A stretch of 63,815 nucleotides of DNA from CAZSMC01 sp964607755 (GTDB taxonomy: Bacteria > Zhuqueibacterota > Zhuqueibacteria > Residuimicrobiales > Krinioviventaceae). This document shows, in pieces, positions 61,470 to 63,815 of this stretch. The notes beneath the pieces were generated by a model. That model did no database searches, was not told where the DNA came from, and saw only the letters and a list, made by a program, of their open reading frames with translations. The DNA lies in NCBI GenBank assembly GCA_964607755.1, contig CAZSMC010000021.1, positions 1 to 63,815 on the forward strand, read 5' to 3'. Every line of letters starts with the position of its first letter. Within the stretch, counting starts at the first letter, position 1. Both the position numbers and the translations under genes were made by a program.

Positions 61470-62059
61470 ATTTCACTCGAATAAAAAGATGTCCTGGTGA
61501 ATATCTAAAGCTTTTAAAACACATTGTCGTTCATTCATTTTAACGAATATTCAAAATATAATTTATTTTTCGAAAAAACAAAGAATAATTGCGCGTTGTG
61601 ATTTTAAATATTTCTGAATGATTCTGCACACAGGCCAGGTACAAATTTCGCATTAATCATGGGACATAATAAAGACATACAAATGAATCGCCAGAGGAAA
61701 GAAATGGCACACTGCCATATAATTGTGATGCAGAAACCTGCCAAATCAAACCCTTGGAAGAACTCAATTACTGTTGGATAATACAAAAGAATTCTCTATA
61801 ATGAGCGAAAACATCAGGAGAATATCTAACAAGATTGTATGTTTAAAAAGTAACATATCAAAAAGTCGCCATAAAAAACATTTAAAAGATGTTTCATTAT
61901 TTTTATGGCAAGGAAAGACCATCAAACAGTAAATGTCAGCGCTGGTCAAAACGATTTCTTGCCTGTTTTAACAATTAGTAAAAAATTGATTTGTCATAAA
62001 TTAAGTAGATTTTCACTTGAGTTTTTACACAAGAGGCAAAATCAATGAAAGGATTCGAC
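61470..62059. other. AT-rich intergenic region with one hairpin
   Basis: No gene longer than 60 codons with plausible features is seen. At 61868-61909 a two-part hairpin is present: outer arms GCCATAAAAA and TTTTTATGGC, inner arms AAACAT and ATGTTT around TTAAAAG. It may be a terminator-like element or a small RNA. The polA promoter must lie at the left end. Confidence 0.5.
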
Positions 62060-62323
62060 ATGAACTGGTTCATATTAATCATACTTTTTGTCACCACCGT
62101 GCTAGACGCATTCCGCGACAGATGGATACCAAAAAGATGCCGGGGCGAGGCCTGGCTGGCGTGGCATCTGGTCAAGTGGGGCGCCTTTTTCTTGCCGCTC
62201 ATTTTGTTATCCTACATCTGGCTGGATCAGCATGCGTTTAAACCAGTCTATATCGCGTTTTTTGTCGCTTTTGCTATTTTTTGTAATGTGGTGTGGAATG
62301 TGATCTATAAATTCAAAAAATAA
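62060..62323 (+). CDS. Small membrane protein of unknown function
   Basis: Unrecognised 87-residue protein with two or three membrane helices: WFILIILFVTTVLDAFRD, WGAFFLPLILLSYIWL and IAFFVAFAIFCNVVWNVIY. The start at 62060 is preferred because AAAGGA lies 7 bases upstream; an earlier ATG at 62045 overlaps that site. It precedes the amidohydrolase by 11 bp and is probably cotranscribed. Confidence 0.75.
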   Translation: MNWFILIILFVTTVLDAFRDRWIPKRCRGEAWLAWHLVKWGAFFLPLILLSYIWLDQHAFKPVYIAFFVAFAIFCNVVWNVIYKFKK

Positions 62324-62334
62324 TCGAGGATGAT

Positions 62335-63351
62335 ATGGAGAACAACATCATTGATGTTCACCTTCATTTTGGCGCGCCTGCCGACGAGCAGAGCGGTTGT
62401 TACTGGTCGGAAAAGTTTGAGAAAACCGCGGCTTATTATGCCATGCGCCTTATCACAAATTCACTTTTCCGCAAAATAACTTTGCAGCGCATGCAAAAGC
62501 ATCTGCTCAACGTCATTAATGGCGCTAAATTTGTTTCCCGCAGTGTGGTGCTGGCACTGGATGAGGTGTACGATGAACAGGGCCGGGTACATCCGGACAT
62601 GACTCATCTACATGTGCCCAATTCCTATCTGGTTCATTTAAAGAAAACCAATCCACGTATTCTTTTGGGCGCGTCAGTGCATCCGTACCGGAATGACTGG
62701 CAAGATGAACTGGACTATTGCATTGAAAATGGAGCGGTGCTGTGTAAATGGATTCCTTCCTCCCAGCAAATAAAACCGGACCATTCCAAATGCATGCCAT
62801 TCTATAAAAAGCTTGCCCGGGCAGGACTGCCGCTTCTCGCTCACGCCGGCCCCGAATACGCCATTCCCACGTCGAATAAGCAATTTGATGTGTACAACAA
62901 TCCGAAATATCTCCGCAAGGCATTGGATGAGGGTGTCACTGTTATTCTGGCGCATTGCGCCATGCCGTATTTTGCATTTTTAGATACCGACTATTATGAT
63001 GATTTTGAAGATTTTCTAAAACTGTTCAAAGAAGCAGAGCACAACAGTTGGAACCTCTATGCTGACCTGTCTGCCATCGCTACCCCCTTGCGCGCGCCGT
63101 ATGTGGAAACTGTACGAAATGAAATCCCTCCGGACCGGTTATTGTTTGGCAGTGATTATCCGATCCCTGCATCCGAGTTTAGTTACAACAAAATACGAGG
63201 ATTTTTCTCCTGGATAAAGTACGTGTTCAAAGTCTGGACGACCAAAAATCCGCTTGATAAAAATTACAGAATTGTCAAAAAAATGAAATTTGGGGATGAG
63301 GTTTTTGCAAATGCAGCAAAGCTTTTCAGTATCACATCAACACAGGCGTAA
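62335..63351 (+). CDS. Amidohydrolase-family protein (TIM-barrel metal hydrolase)
   Basis: A 338-residue metal-dependent hydrolase of the amidohydrolase-2 type. IDVHLHFGAP at residue 6 gives the HxH metal ligands, GASVHPYRNDW near 110, PLLAHAGPEYA near 162 and VILAHCAMPYFA near 202 supply further His, and LLFGSDYPIPASEF near 266 contains the catalytic Asp. It could be a decarboxylase or lactonase-like enzyme; the substrate cannot be told from sequence alone. It follows the small membrane protein gene closely. Confidence 0.87.
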   Translation: MENNIIDVHLHFGAPADEQSGCYWSEKFEKTAAYYAMRLITNSLFRKITLQRMQKHLLNVINGAKFVSRSVVLALDEVYDEQGRVHPDMTHLHVPNSYLVHLKKTNPRILLGASVHPYRNDWQDELDYCIENGAVLCKWIPSSQQIKPDHSKCMPFYKKLARAGLPLLAHAGPEYAIPTSNKQFDVYNNPKYLRKALDEGVTVILAHCAMPYFAFLDTDYYDDFEDFLKLFKEAEHNSWNLYADLSAIATPLRAPYVETVRNEIPPDRLLFGSDYPIPASEFSYNKIRGFFSWIKYVFKVWTTKNPLDKNYRIVKKMKFGDEVFANAAKLFSITSTQA

Positions 63352-63415
63352 AAGGTGCAAAAGGATGTTCATGACTATGTTATTTTTTTGCGAAATGACA
63401 GTCATGCGTGCACTT

Positions 63416-63815
63416 GTGGCGCGACGAGTTCGTCGCGACAATACTAAAAAATATAAATTATAACAGCGAGTGCAAAAAACCGCTCTGGTGTTGCTCATAC
63501 TATAATATAATTGAATCCTACCTGTCGACAAACGCATCGTCGTGCATGGATTTTATGTGTCGACGAACTCGTCGACCTACAAGCAGGTTGTGGCGCGACG
63601 AGTTCGTCGCGGCAATAGTACAGAATATAAATCATAACAGCAAGTGCAAAAAACCGCTCTGGTGTTGCTCATACTATAATATAATTGAATTCTACACGTC
63701 GACAAATTCATCGTAATGCATGGATTTTATGTGTCGACGAACTCGTCGATCTACAAGCAGGTTGTGGCGCGACGAGTTCGTCGCGGCAGGACTAAAGAAT
63801 ATAAACCATAAAAGC
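63416..63815. repeat. 174-bp tandem repeat with paired hairpins, continuing past the window
   Basis: GTGGCGCGACGAGTTCGTCG starts units at 63416, 63590 and 63764, a fixed 174-bp period. Each unit holds two palindromes: CGCGACGA-GT-TCGTCGCG at its start and GTCGACGA-AC-TCGTCGAC at 63559-63576 and 63733-63750. The second is close to the inverse complement of the first. A conserved 40-base non-coding core follows the first palindrome. At least 2.3 copies are present; the third is cut by the window end. Open frames inside are incidental. Confidence 0.88.

Noticed and set aside
61604..61949. Short open frames upstream of polA
   Set aside because: They have no ribosome site, no recognisable domain and odd composition; the region is treated as intergenic.
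63408..63716. Open frame across the terminal repeat
   Set aside because: It merely reads through the tandem units; codon content is not protein-like and there is no ribosome site.
63416..63815. CRISPR-like array
   Set aside because: The 174-bp period is far too long, units are near-identical over their whole length, and there are no unique spacers or cas genes.

Overview
The window looks like a chromosomal contig from an uncultured, probably anaerobic or facultative member of the FCB superphylum, most like Calditrichota/KSB1-type bacteria. This is an inference from gene content: a secreted subtilase ending in an NPFNP-type C-terminal sorting domain (type IX secretion cargo), a TonB-dependent receptor with an N-terminal CarboxypepD_reg-like domain, a NamZ/DUF1343 protein, several lipoproteins, Rex redox control, and moderate GC with AT-rich intergenic DNA. 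A run of exactly 100 N inside the pyruvate dehydrogenase E2 gene shows that it is a scaffolded draft assembly.

Layout. 1-4.7 kb: glycerate kinase, a RelB/ParE-like toxin-antitoxin pair with a degenerate toxin, two convergent short-chain dehydrogenase-type genes, then 0.86 kb of repeat-rich DNA (four short hairpins, a 79-bp tandem repeat, dispersed elements). 4.7-13.5 kb: central metabolism. A Rex repressor has a canonical promoter and Rex operator immediately upstream; it is followed by serC-serA with a strong terminator, then the pyruvate dehydrogenase complex aceE-aceF-lpd. 13.6-15.4 kb: a HARP-type RNA-free RNase P gene overlapping a Pab1020/Rnl3-type RNA ligase gene, the most unusual gene pair here. 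15.5-23.6 kb: a Tat-exported rhamnonate-dehydratase-like enolase-superfamily enzyme, a polytopic membrane protein, a TonB-dependent receptor and a GH2 glycosidase, which suggests carbohydrate scavenging. 23.7-31.4 kb: a minus-strand export operon with three successive membrane fusion proteins, one MacB-like permease, one TolC-like protein, a DUF1232 protein and a small lipoprotein, but no ATPase.

31.5-42 kb: NamZ-like muramidase, flavin reductase, a membrane-NUDIX fusion, a photolyase-related protein that lacks the usual iron-sulfur cysteines, a UPF0175/DUF3368 toxin-antitoxin pair, a truncated TolB-propeller gene, long-form RmlA and the type IX secreted subtilase. 42.7-50 kb: orphan histidine kinase, L7Ae-like protein, QueT transporter, ArfB rescue hydrolase, groES-groEL under a perfect CIRCE operator, YitT protein, outer-membrane barrel and MutM. 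50-54 kb: a malE-malF-malG-like sugar ABC importer without its ATPase, running into a PH-like membrane protein and mutM. 54-58.2 kb: an Mla/MCE lipid-transport operon headed by an RsbW-like kinase and a STAS protein. 58.3-63.8 kb: a decayed Phd/VapC pair, polA, a small membrane protein, an amidohydrolase, and a 174-bp tandem repeat that runs off the window end.

No tRNA, rRNA, CRISPR array, transposase or prophage gene was recognised. Mobile-like signals are limited to small dispersed repeats and three toxin-antitoxin loci, two with broken toxins.
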